Source: Ottowia sp. (GTDB lineage Bacteria; Pseudomonadota; Gammaproteobacteria; Burkholderiales; Burkholderiaceae_C). Taken from it: 29,788 bases of DNA. The stretch covers positions 1 through 29,788 of the forward strand of contig JALOAS010000032.1 in assembly GCA_023228705.1 (NCBI GenBank), in the 5' to 3' direction. Each line of letters starts with the position of its first letter. Within the stretch, counting starts at the first letter, position 1. Below, in pieces: positions 1 through 7,193 of this stretch. The notes beneath the pieces are model-generated. The model saw only the letters and a list, made by a program, of their open reading frames with translations. It ran no database searches and had not been told where the DNA came from. A program made the position numbers and the translations under genes.

Positions 1-872
1 ACCGTCTTGGGCGTGAACTCGGCGCGTGGCGAAATGAAGCCGATCTGGCCGCGATAGATCTTGTCGGATGAATCGCTCTTGACGCGCACCGCCGTGCCCG
101 GTGCGATGCGGCCCAGATCGGGCTCACCGACATAGGCGCGCACGTATATCGGCCTGTCCAGGCTCAGGCTGTAGACCGTGCTCTGGCTCGCGACCATGCT
201 GCCCGGCTCGCGCACGCGGGCAATGATGGTGCCATCGCTGGGCGCCAGCAGCTCGGTATCGGCCAGTGCCGTACGCGCCTGTGCCAGCATGGCCTGGGCC
301 GACGCCAGCCGTGCCTCGCCGGCGGCGATGTCTTCGGAGCGGAAGCCCTCGGTGGCCTGCGAAAGGGCAGCGGTTTCTGCCTGGACGCTGGCCACGGCCT
401 GGTCGCGCGCAGCGCGCGCCGCATCGACAATCTGCTGCGTGCTTGCACCGGAGGGCAGCAGATCGCTTTGGCGCCGCAGCTGGCGCTCAGCCTCGTTCTG
501 GCTGGCTCGCGCCCGATTCAGCGCCGCACGTGCCTGCGTTATCTCCTGCGGCCGCAAGCCCTTGTGCAGCTTGTCGGCTTCGGCCTGCGCCACTTGCACG
601 TCGGCCTCGGCGGCGGCCAGCGTGTCTTCAAACGGCTGCTTGTCGAGCGCGGCCAGCAGCGTACCGGCAAGTACCGCGTCGCCTTCGTCGAACAGCATCT
701 CTCGCACGCGACCCGGCTGGCGGAAGGCCAGTTGCACCTCGCGGATGTCGACGTTGCCATAGAGGACGAGCGCGCCATTGTCCTGGCGGTTCTGCTGCAG
801 CCACCACCAGCCGCCTGCCGCAGCAGCCGCCAGTACAAGAAACAGCAGGATCACGCGGATGCGTTTTGTCAT
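1..872 (-). CDS. HlyD/YbhG-type periplasmic adaptor of an efflux system (partial, 3' end outside window)
   Basis: The first 290 residues of a membrane fusion protein, which links an inner-membrane transporter to the outer membrane. It starts with a short basic stretch and one membrane anchor (about residues 6-26). A YGNVDIR motif and the first half of a biotinyl-lipoyl-like domain follow, then a long Ala/Gln/Glu-rich coiled coil (about 85-190). The second half of the lipoyl domain has APSDGT, and the barrel region ends in GFISPRAEFTPKT at the window edge. YGNVDIR, APSDGT and the EFTPKT ending recall E. coli YbhG, whose gene follows the TetR-type cecR and precedes ABC transporter genes; the missing downstream genes may therefore be an ABC exporter (inference). 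The ATG at 872 has AGGAG just upstream. It lies 30 bases after the small membrane protein gene and is probably in one operon with it and tetR. Confidence 0.9.
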   Translation of the reverse strand, partial: MTKRIRVILLFLVLAAAAAGGWWWLQQNRQDNGALVLYGNVDIREVQLAFRQPGRVREMLFDEGDAVLAGTLLAALDKQPFEDTLAAAEADVQVAQAEADKLHKGLRPQEITQARAALNRARASQNEAERQLRRQSDLLPSGASTQQIVDAARAARDQAVASVQAETAALSQATEGFRSEDIAAGEARLASAQAMLAQARTALADTELLAPSDGTIIARVREPGSMVASQSTVYSLSLDRPIYVRAYVGEPDLGRIAPGTAVRVKSDSSDKIYRGQIGFISPRAEFTPKT

Positions 873-902
873 TCTTGCTCCTTTGCTTTCATCAAGAAGT
901 AA

Positions 903-1367
903 TCAGTGGGTGCCTGCGGCCCGTGCCTGGGCCGCGGGCCGACGCCAAGCGATGGCGGCAATGCCAGTCCATGCCAGAGTGCGCACGGTCATGGCGACCG
1001 CCGTGCGCTGTTCCCATGCACCGCCGCGGACCACATGCACGCCGAAAGCCAGGAACACGAGCGCGGTTGCCACCGCGATGGCAAGCGCCAGCCATGCGGC
1101 CCAGCGCCAGCGCATCCACAGCCCGGCGCCAGCGACGATGTAGGCGAACCCGGCGAGAAAATTGAACCAGAGCACGAAAGGGACATAGCGGCCGGCAGCC
1201 TGGCGCGCCGCACCATCAACAAACAGAACGGCGCCGCCTTCCCGGAGGGTGAGCAGGCCGAAGCCGATGGCAAACAGCGAACCCAGCATGATCCATTTGC
1301 TGCGTTGCGGGCGCGCAGTCAACTGGATGGCCCCCGGCTCGCCGGAGAAATTCCCGGACTTCTTCAT
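903..1367 (-). CDS. Small four-helix inner-membrane protein of unknown function
   Basis: A 154-residue protein with a basic N-terminus and four hydrophobic segments, at about residues 26-43, 63-86, 90-112 and 124-142. I see no catalytic or metal-binding motif and do not recognise a named family. Its ATG overlaps the stop of the TetR gene by four bases (ATGA), so translation is probably coupled. The adaptor gene follows after 30 bases. Its place between a TetR regulator and an efflux adaptor suggests a link to envelope stress or export, but that is inference from position only. Confidence 0.75.
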   Translation of the reverse strand: MKKSGNFSGEPGAIQLTARPQRSKWIMLGSLFAIGFGLLTLREGGAVLFVDGAARQAAGRYVPFVLWFNFLAGFAYIVAGAGLWMRWRWAAWLALAIAVATALVFLAFGVHVVRGGAWEQRTAVAMTVRTLAWTGIAAIAWRRPAAQARAAGTH

Positions 1368-1993
1368 TCTTGTTTCTCCGGCGGCGCCGAGACCGCTGTC
1401 AACCCGCGCCGGTAAATGGCGAAGACGCCGCTGGCATCGCTGCGCATCTGCGCCGACTTGCCTGAAATGAGTGACTGCACCACCAGTCCCTGGATGCTGC
1501 CCAGGAACAGCGCCGCTGCCGCATCCACGTCCAGGTCGGCGCGCAGCTCGCCCACGCGCTTGCCCTGCTCAAGCAGCTGCTCAAGCCGCTGGCCGTACTG
1601 CTGCATCACCGTCCGGGCCATGCGCTTGGGCAGCGTGTCGCCGGCGCGCTGCAGCTGGCCAAAGAGCATACGCGGTACGCCGGGGTGGCCGGCAACGAAG
1701 TCGATGTGTGCCAGGAACATGGCCTGCAGCGCCGCCAGCGGCGAGTCGGCGCGCGCGGCGGCCTTGTCCACGCTTGCCAGCAGGCGGTCGCTGACCCAGT
1801 TGATGGTCGCCTCCAGAATCGCGTCCTTGCTGGGAAAGTGCCGAAACAGGGCGCCCTGCGTCACGCCCATGCGCTCAGCAATCTTGCCGGTGGTGATGTC
1901 GGCCGGGTTCTGCTCGGCCGCGAGTTCGACCAGGACTTGCACGGTGGCTGCACGTCGTTCGTCGGCGGAGAGATTGCGGCTGCGTCGTGTCAT
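1364..1993 (-). CDS. TetR/AcrR-family transcriptional regulator
   Basis: A 209-residue protein with a TetR-type helix-turn-helix at about residues 35-58. The recognition region reads TTGKIAERMGVTQGALFRHF, followed by the typical PSKDAILEA. The remaining residues form the helical ligand-binding and dimerisation domain, which gives no ligand away. The gene is the first of a minus-strand operon with the membrane protein and the YbhG-like adaptor, an arrangement like cecR-ybhG in enterobacteria. It is divergent from phaC. Two near-identical mirrored sequences in the shared intergenic region (2009-2034 and 2153-2178) are the obvious candidate operators, so it may repress its own operon and also influence phaC. 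The family call is secure; the target genes are inferred. Confidence 0.92.
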   Translation of the reverse strand: MTRRSRNLSADERRAATVQVLVELAAEQNPADITTGKIAERMGVTQGALFRHFPSKDAILEATINWVSDRLLASVDKAAARADSPLAALQAMFLAHIDFVAGHPGVPRMLFGQLQRAGDTLPKRMARTVMQQYGQRLEQLLEQGKRVGELRADLDVDAAAALFLGSIQGLVVQSLISGKSAQMRSDASGVFAIYRRGLTAVSAPPEKQE

Positions 1994-2008
1994 TGTTTTC
2001 TCTTGTGA

Positions 2009-2034
2009 TAGTGACTGCTTGCTATCTTACATGA
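2009..2034 (-). promoter_or_regulatory. Candidate TetR operator, tetR side
   Basis: A 26-base sequence that matches the reverse complement of 2153-2178 at about 21 positions, including an exact 13-base core (CTATCTTACATGA). It contains GTGA and TTAC separated by 12 bases, a spacing plausible for a TetR dimer. It begins 16 bases upstream of the tetR start codon, where a bound repressor would block transcription or initiation. Binding by the adjacent TetR protein is inference. Confidence 0.5.
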
Positions 2035-2140
2035 AATAAATCCGGGTGTCCCGTGTCGGGGTGATCGCCCCACTGAACACGTTGATTTTCCTCTCTATGA
2101 CAGCGCAAGACGGAAGGGCATGGATAGTCGATCAAAACAC

Positions 2141-2168
2141 TTGGGCTCCCGATCATGTAAGATAGTAT
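2141..2168 (+). promoter_or_regulatory. Candidate sigma-70-type promoter of the phaC operon
   Basis: TTGGGC (2141-2146) and TAGTAT (2163-2168) are separated by 16 bases and resemble weak -35 and -10 elements. Transcription would start near 2175, about 20 bases before the phaC ATG. The -10 element lies inside the candidate operator at 2153-2178, so a bound repressor would occlude it. Confidence 0.35.
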
Positions 2169-2178
2169 ACAGTTACTT
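2153..2178 (+). promoter_or_regulatory. Candidate TetR operator, phaC side
   Basis: The mirror-image partner of the site at 2009-2034. It has GTAA and TTAC separated by 12 bases (2157-2176) and a GTATAC palindrome inside. It ends 15 bases before the phaC start codon. The two sites are in opposite orientation and 118 bases apart, so each faces its own gene in the same way. Confidence 0.5.
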
Positions 2179-2193
2179 AGCAAGGATTGACAC

Positions 2194-3963
2194 ATGAATG
2201 CTAAAACCTCGAAGAGCGACCACGACGCCCGCGCGGATCCCGTGGAAGAGCTGGGCCAGACTCTGGACGCTTTGGCGTATGAGGCGCGAGCCCGCGCGAC
2301 CGGCGGCATCTCGCCCGCCACAGCCGCACTGGCCTGGACCGACTGGGCCACGCACCTGGCGCTGGCGCCGGGCAAGCGGCGCGCCCTGCAAACGCAAGCG
2401 CTGCAGGCGCAGCAGCGACTCGGTCGCTACGCCCTGGAAGCAGCACAATCGTCAGATAGCGCCAATTGCGTCGAGCCACTGGAACAGGACCGGCGCTTCG
2501 CCCACCCCGCTTGGCAGCGCTGGCCGTTCAACCTCATCCACCAGGGCTTCCTGCTGCAGCAGGAGTGGTGGGACAACGCAACGAGGGGCGTGCCAGGTGT
2601 TACGCGCCATCACGAAGATCTGGTCAACTTTGCCGGGCGCCAGTCGCTGGACATGATGTCGCCGGCCAACTTCATCAGCACCAATCCCGAGGTGCAGCAG
2701 GCGATCGCAGAGAGCGGTGGCGCCAACCTGTGGCACGGTGCCATGAATTTCATGGACGACGCACGGCGTATGCTCAGTGGCGAGGTCCCTGCCGGCGCCG
2801 AGGATTTCCAGGTCGGCCGGGACGTGGCGCTGACTCCGGGCAAGGTGGTCTATCGCAACCGGCTGATCGAGCTCATCCAGTACGAGCCGGCCACGCCCAA
2901 GGTGCACGCCGAGCCCGTGCTCATCGTGCCCTCGTGGGTCATGAAGTACTACATCCTTGACCTGTCGCCACACAATTCCATGGTGCGCTGGCTCGTTGAG
3001 CAGGGCCACACGGTCTTCATCATCTCGTGGAAGAATCCGGACAGTGGCGACCGCGACCTGGGGCTGGACGATTACCGGCAACTGGGCGTGATGGACGCGC
3101 TCGCCGCCGTCAATGACATCGTCCCCGAACGCAAGGTGCAGGCGGCGGGTTATTGCCTGGGCGGCACGCTGCTGACGATTGCGGCCGCCGCCATGGCGCG
3201 CGACGGCGACAAACGCCTGCGCAGCCTGACGCTGCTCGCGTCCGAAGTCGACTACCGCGAGTCCGGGGAGATCAAGCTGTTCGTGAGCGAGAGTCAGCTT
3301 GCCTGGCTGGAAGCGGCGATGCGCAGGAAGGGTTACCTGGAGGGTCAGCAGATGGCCGGCTCGTTCCAGATGCTCAACTCGCAGGACCTGATCTGGTCGC
3401 GGCGCGTACGCGAATATATGCTGGGCAAGCGCGGCTCCATGTTCGACCTCATGGCCTGGAACGCCGACACCACGCGCATGCCCTATCGCATGCACAGCGA
3501 GTACCTGCGCCAGCTCTTCATGAACAACGACCTGGCCGAAGGCCGCTGGCGCGTGGAAGGCAGGCCCGTGGTCGTGTCCGACATCCGCCTGCCCATCTTC
3601 ACGGTCGGCACCGTGCGCGACCACGTCGCACCCTGGCGCTCGGTCTACAAGATCCACCTGCTCAACGACTCGGATATCACTTTCGTGCTGACCAGTGGCG
3701 GCCACAACGCCGGCGTCGTCAGCGAGCCGGGCCGCCCGCGGCGCAGCTACCAGGTCGCGACGCGCGCGGCGGGCGGGCGCTACGTCGATCCCGAGCAATG
3801 GCGCAGCGACGCGCCTTCACATGAAGGCTCGTGGTGGCTGGCGTGGAACGACTGGCTGGCGCAAAACGCCAGTGCCCAGGCGGCGCCACCGGCCATGGGC
3901 GGCAAGGGCAAGGCGCGACAGCTGCTGGGCGACGCGCCTGGCAGCTACGTGCTGCAAAGGTAG
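2194..3963 (+). CDS. phaC: Class I poly(3-hydroxyalkanoate) synthase
   Basis: Polymerises (R)-3-hydroxyacyl-CoA, chiefly 3-hydroxybutyryl-CoA, into polyester granules in the cytoplasm. The 589 residues match the usual class I length. The N-terminal PhaC domain spans about residues 90-260 and is followed by an alpha/beta-hydrolase core. The lipase-box-like GYCLGG at 319-324 carries the nucleophile Cys321. The other catalytic residues are Asp476 in TVRDHVAPW and His504 in GGHNAG. The ATG at 2194 lies behind a weak AAGGA. The gene opens a plus-strand operon with a phasin-like protein and acetoacetyl-CoA reductase. No beta-ketothiolase (phaA) is present, so acetoacetyl-CoA must be made by a gene elsewhere. 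Confidence 0.97.
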   Translation: MNAKTSKSDHDARADPVEELGQTLDALAYEARARATGGISPATAALAWTDWATHLALAPGKRRALQTQALQAQQRLGRYALEAAQSSDSANCVEPLEQDRRFAHPAWQRWPFNLIHQGFLLQQEWWDNATRGVPGVTRHHEDLVNFAGRQSLDMMSPANFISTNPEVQQAIAESGGANLWHGAMNFMDDARRMLSGEVPAGAEDFQVGRDVALTPGKVVYRNRLIELIQYEPATPKVHAEPVLIVPSWVMKYYILDLSPHNSMVRWLVEQGHTVFIISWKNPDSGDRDLGLDDYRQLGVMDALAAVNDIVPERKVQAAGYCLGGTLLTIAAAAMARDGDKRLRSLTLLASEVDYRESGEIKLFVSESQLAWLEAAMRRKGYLEGQQMAGSFQMLNSQDLIWSRRVREYMLGKRGSMFDLMAWNADTTRMPYRMHSEYLRQLFMNNDLAEGRWRVEGRPVVVSDIRLPIFTVGTVRDHVAPWRSVYKIHLLNDSDITFVLTSGGHNAGVVSEPGRPRRSYQVATRAAGGRYVDPEQWRSDAPSHEGSWWLAWNDWLAQNASAQAAPPAMGGKGKARQLLGDAPGSYVLQR

Positions 3964-3980
3964 GCAGGAAGAGATTCGAC

Positions 3981-4016
3981 ATGACCACCAACGTAACAAG
4001 GGGAGACTCGACATGA
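3981..4016 (+). CDS. Possible 11-codon leader reading frame ahead of the phasin gene
   Basis: A duplicated start region. TCGACATGACCACCAA occurs at 3976-3991 and again at 4008-4023, each preceded by a purine-rich Shine-Dalgarno-like stretch. The first copy encodes MTTNVTRGDST and stops at the TGA of 4014-4016, which overlaps the phasin ATG at 4013 as ATGA. It could be a leader that couples phasin translation, or merely a by-product of a small duplication. Confidence 0.35.
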   Translation: MTTNVTRGDST

Positions 4017-4474
4017 CCACCAATGACACCTTGCTGGCGCTGTTCAAGGCCAATGCGCAATTGCAGATGAGCGTCACCCGCCTGCTGCAAAACAGCGGCC
4101 ATGGCTGGCTGCAAGCCGCGCAGCATTTCAGCAGCGCCGGGCTGGCCGAGACTGCGGAGCAGATTGATGAGTTGCTGGGCGCGACCAACTGGCCGACGCT
4201 GATGGGACTGCCGTCGGAAATTCTTTCGCGCAACGCACCGTATCAGACGGGCGGGCCGCAGGCGTTGACCCAGATCGCCATCCGCGAGCAGATTCTTTTC
4301 AGCAACGGACTGCAGCGGGCGCTGGTCGCCTGGCGGCAGGCCGTTGTCGATGCTCTCGACGGCAACGATCAGGCCAGCTCGTTCGTTGAAGTCATGCGCC
4401 AGTGGGGCCGCCCATGGACCGCTCCCGCGGTGCAGGGCAAGGAGGCAGGAGTTACACAAGGGGAAATGACATGA
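4013..4474 (+). CDS. Phasin-like protein
   Basis: A 153-residue protein rich in Ala, Leu and Gln with amphipathic helices and no membrane segment, as in phasins, which coat PHA granules and limit their size. A FKANAQLQMSVTRLLQNSG helix at about 10-28 is followed by an EQIDELLGATNW region and then a C-terminal helix around GLQRALVAWRQAVVDAL. The start at 4013 is chosen because it has its own AGGGGAG and because the protein begins with MTTNDTLLALFKAN. The gene sits between phaC and phaB, and its stop overlaps the phaB ATG by four bases. The phasin call rests on composition, length and context; no single residue is diagnostic. Confidence 0.72.
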   Translation: MTTNDTLLALFKANAQLQMSVTRLLQNSGHGWLQAAQHFSSAGLAETAEQIDELLGATNWPTLMGLPSEILSRNAPYQTGGPQALTQIAIREQILFSNGLQRALVAWRQAVVDALDGNDQASSFVEVMRQWGRPWTAPAVQGKEAGVTQGEMT

Positions 4475-5232
4475 AACAGACCGACATGAGACAGAACCAG
4501 CGCACCGCATTGGTGACCGGCGGAAATCGCGGGCTGGGCGCGGCCATTGCGCATGCGCTGCACGATGCCGGGCACGCCGTCATCATCACGCACACACCCG
4601 GCAACGAGACCGTGGCCGCCTGGCTCGAAGAACGCGAGTCGCAAGGCTACCGCTTTCTTGCCTACGGCGTCGACGTCTCCGACTGGGAATCAACGCAAGC
4701 GCTGGCGCGTGCGGTGCAGGCCGATGGGCACCACGTCGACATCCTGGTCAACAACGCCGGCATCACCCGCGACGCGACCTTGCGCAAGATGGACAAGGAA
4801 CAGTGGGACGCGGTGCTGCGTACCAACCTGGACGCCATGTTCAACGTCACCAAGCCGTTCCTGGATCCGCTGCTCGAACGCGGCTGGGGCCGCATCATCA
4901 ACATCTCGTCGATCAACGGCAGCAAGGGCCAGTTTGGCCAGGCCAACTATTCGGCAGCCAAGGCCGGCGTGCACGGCTTCACCAAGGCGCTGGCGCTGGA
5001 GGTGGCGCGCAAGGGCGTCACCGTCAACACCGTCTCGCCCGGCTACCTGGCCACCGACATGGTCATGGCCGTAGCTGAAAAAGTGCGCGAGCAGATCGTG
5101 GCCGGCATTCCCGTCGGCCGCCTGGGCGAGCCGGCCGAGATTGCAGCACTGGTGGCCTTCATCGCCAGCGACGCCGCTGCCTTCATGACCGGCAGCAACG
5201 TGGCCATGAACGGCGGCCAGCACATGTACTGA
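4471..5232 (+). CDS. phaB: Acetoacetyl-CoA reductase (NADPH-dependent SDR)
   Basis: Reduces acetoacetyl-CoA to (R)-3-hydroxybutyryl-CoA, the substrate of PhaC. The 253 residues are the usual length for a classical short-chain dehydrogenase/reductase. Motifs are TGGNRGLG (16-23) for the dinucleotide, NNAG (94-97), and the catalytic Ser147, Tyr160 and Lys164 in the SSINGSKGQFGQANYSAAKAG region, which is characteristic of PhaB rather than FabG. The ATG overlaps the phasin stop (ATGA), so the two genes are probably translationally coupled. A short G+C-rich stem (5248-5260) lies after the stop, but it has only a weak T tract. Confidence 0.95.
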   Translation: MKQTDMRQNQRTALVTGGNRGLGAAIAHALHDAGHAVIITHTPGNETVAAWLEERESQGYRFLAYGVDVSDWESTQALARAVQADGHHVDILVNNAGITRDATLRKMDKEQWDAVLRTNLDAMFNVTKPFLDPLLERGWGRIINISSINGSKGQFGQANYSAAKAGVHGFTKALALEVARKGVTVNTVSPGYLATDMVMAVAEKVREQIVAGIPVGRLGEPAEIAALVAFIASDAAAFMTGSNVAMNGGQHMY

Positions 5233-5299
5233 ACCTGCAGGATCGGTTGCACGGGCAGCCCGTTTCCGCGTGATCTTCGTTGCGCTCTGGAGAGATTCC

Positions 5300-5835
5300 G
5301 TGTATTCACGATTGCCCGTGCCACTGGCCGGTAGCCCGACGGCGCTTCTGGCGCTTGACCACGCAGCGGCACTGGCGCGCCTGAGCGATGCCACCGTGAC
5401 CCTGCTGCATGTCATTGAGCCCGCCCGGCCGAGCAGCGGCTTGGCCCGACCCAAGATCGACATCCGGGATGTCCCTGCGGGCTTCGCCGAGGCAGGCCAG
5501 GCGCTTCTGGAGGAGGCTGCAAACCGGCTGTGGCTCGACGGAATCCGCGCGGAAACGGTGTTGCTCCAAGGCCGAACCGACCGCGTGGCGACGCATATTG
5601 TGTCAACCGGGCTGAGATCAACGGCGCCGATCTGGTCATTTCAGGAGCCTGTCGGCTGCTGCTGGGCAGCGACGCTGAGCAGGTGGTGCGGCGTGCCGCC
5701 CGGGTTCCGGCAATGCTCGTGCGCCAGCCGCACCGCAGTACAAACGGGACGCACTCAACCCCACACACACATGATGGAACGGGGCTGGTCCTGCACGCAG
5801 GCACCTCTACAACCGCGAAAGAGGCTTTCAAGTGA
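5300..5835 (+). pseudogene. Universal stress protein, frameshifted and internally deleted
   Basis: From a GTG at 5300, with GGAGAG nearby, the reading frame gives YSRLPVPLAGSPTALLALDH and TVTLLHVIEPA, typical of the N-terminal half of a UspA-type protein. After about 5600 the homology moves to another frame, which reads AEINGADLVISGACRLLLGSDAEQVVRR and then VPAMLVR, the family's usual C-terminal half. One indel around 5600-5608 therefore breaks the gene. The glycine-rich loop between the ISG and RLLLGSDAEQV segments is also about six residues short, and the early acidic residue of the VDGS motif is replaced (LAGS). The combination suggests real decay, not a sequencing slip. The 3' part ends at 5835, overlapping the GTG of the next gene. 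Confidence 0.75.
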
Positions 5836-6854
5836 CGCGCTACCCTACAACAAAACATGATTCGATTTCGATGAACACGAATGCCAGCAACCAGCCATCC
5901 GCGCTCACGGATGCAGCGACTTTCGTCACCCTGCACGAGGTTGAAAACCTGATTGCGCGCGCCAGTATCCTGCCTCCCGTCCCCACCGCTGTCGTTCATC
6001 CTTGCGACAGGCGCAGCCTGGGCGATGCGCTCAATGCACGCGAGGCCGGCATCATCACGCCCGTGCTGGTCGCACCCGAGGCGCGGCTGCGTGCCGTTGC
6101 CGAACAAGCCTGGCTGGACCTGGCTGGCTGCGAAATCGTCGATGTACCGCACAGCCACGCCGCCGCTGCCTGCGCTGCGCAAATGGCCGGCCGGGGCGAG
6201 GTCCGGGCCCTGATGAAAGGCAGCCTGTACGCCGGCGAGTACCTGGGCGCCATCATCGATCCCGCGGCCGGCCTGCGCACCGAGCGGCGCCTGTCGCATT
6301 GCTACGTGATGCAGATCGCCGCCTACCCCTACCCGTTCATCATCACCGATGCGGCCATCAACATTGCGCCCACGCTGGAGATCAAGGCTGACATCGTTCG
6401 CAATGCCATTGACCTGGCGCATGTCATCGGCGTCAACCGGCCGCGCGTGGCCATCCTTGCGGCGGCGGAAACGGTCAACCCACGCATGCAGTCCACGCTC
6501 GATGCCGCGGCGCTGTGCAAGATGGCCGACCGCGGCCAGATCAGCGGCGGCGTGCTCGACGGACCGCTCGCGTTCGACAACGCCGTCTCGCCCGAGGCGG
6601 CCCTGACCAAGGGCATCGTCTCGGAGGTGGCTGGCCGCGCGGACATTCTCGTCGTGCCCGACATGACCAGTGGCAACATGCTGGCCAGGCAACTGGAATA
6701 CATGGGCGACGTCCAGAGCGCCGGCGTTGTCATGGGTGCGCACGTACCCATCGTTCTCACCAGCCGCTCGGACTCGCGCCGCACGCGTCTGGCTTCGTGC
6801 GCGATTGCGCAGCTGCTGGCCGACCATCAACACCATCTGGCCCTCACATCCTGA
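5832..6854 (+). CDS. pta: Phosphate acetyl/butyryltransferase family protein
   Basis: Interconverts acyl-CoA and acyl phosphate; paired with the acetate kinase downstream it would yield ATP and acetate or another short acid. It is a single-domain enzyme of the PTA_PTB family (340 residues from the GTG), far shorter than the multidomain Pta of E. coli. Recognisable segments are EVRALMKGSLYAGEYL, TERRLSHCYVMQI, the ITDAAINIAPTLEIKADIV region, VAILAAAETVNPRMQST and the C-terminal LVVPDMTSGNMLARQL. The GTG at 5832 has AGAGG upstream and overlaps the previous stop (GTGA); an ATG at 5871 without a clear ribosome binding site is the alternative and gives 327 residues. Whether acetyl- or butyryl-CoA is preferred cannot be read from the sequence. 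Confidence 0.9.
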   Translation: MTRYPTTKHDSISMNTNASNQPSALTDAATFVTLHEVENLIARASILPPVPTAVVHPCDRRSLGDALNAREAGIITPVLVAPEARLRAVAEQAWLDLAGCEIVDVPHSHAAAACAAQMAGRGEVRALMKGSLYAGEYLGAIIDPAAGLRTERRLSHCYVMQIAAYPYPFIITDAAINIAPTLEIKADIVRNAIDLAHVIGVNRPRVAILAAAETVNPRMQSTLDAAALCKMADRGQISGGVLDGPLAFDNAVSPEAALTKGIVSEVAGRADILVVPDMTSGNMLARQLEYMGDVQSAGVVMGAHVPIVLTSRSDSRRTRLASCAIAQLLADHQHHLALTS

Positions 6855-6881
6855 ACGTTTGGCCCCAGGGGAGATTCAGCC

Positions 6882-7166
6882 ATGCAATACACGTCCGGTG
6901 GCAACGCCGCCCCGGTCCCGGGTGCTCCCTCCGGCGCGGGCGCAGCCATGGTGGGGCAGCTCGCCACCAGAGGCATTCGTAGGGCTGGCTCCGGCCTTGA
7001 TGCCGGCAAGCTTGAAGCGGGGGTCAACGCTGTCAAACCGGCCGTCGGCGAAGTCACCCTGCAGGTGGGTGACGCCGCCGGGCCCGGAGCACGCAAGGCG
7101 CGGACCGGCCAGAACCCCATCGACCGCCCGCGCGTGCCCGGTGAAATCGCCCACGCTGCGGCTTGA
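6882..7166 (+). CDS. Hypothetical small protein or gene relic
   Basis: A 94-codon frame with AGGGGAG eight bases upstream of its ATG, lying alone in the 339-base gap between pta and the esterase gene. The product is rich in Gly, Ala, Pro and Arg and has no motif or hydrophobic segment I recognise. The good ribosome binding site argues for translation; the composition, which is what any open frame in such G+C-rich DNA would give, argues against it. It may be the remains of a former gene. Confidence 0.25.
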   Translation: MQYTSGGNAAPVPGAPSGAGAAMVGQLATRGIRRAGSGLDAGKLEAGVNAVKPAVGEVTLQVGDAAGPGARKARTGQNPIDRPRVPGEIAHAAA

Positions 7167-7193
7167 TCGATTCCGGTTGCATACTGCAGCGAT

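Noticed and set aside
2083..2136. FNR/ANR box before phaC
   Set aside because: TTGAT at 2082 and ATCAA at 2131 are isolated half-sites, not spaced as one dyad.
2452..3798. Long open frame opposite phaC
   Set aside because: It is antisense to a gene with all catalytic residues in place; high G+C content keeps the reverse frame open. The same holds for the long antisense frames opposite the esterase, ftsH, atpA and the transposase.
5248..5260. Possible terminator after phaB
   Set aside because: A five-base stem followed by only three T residues; too weak to call.
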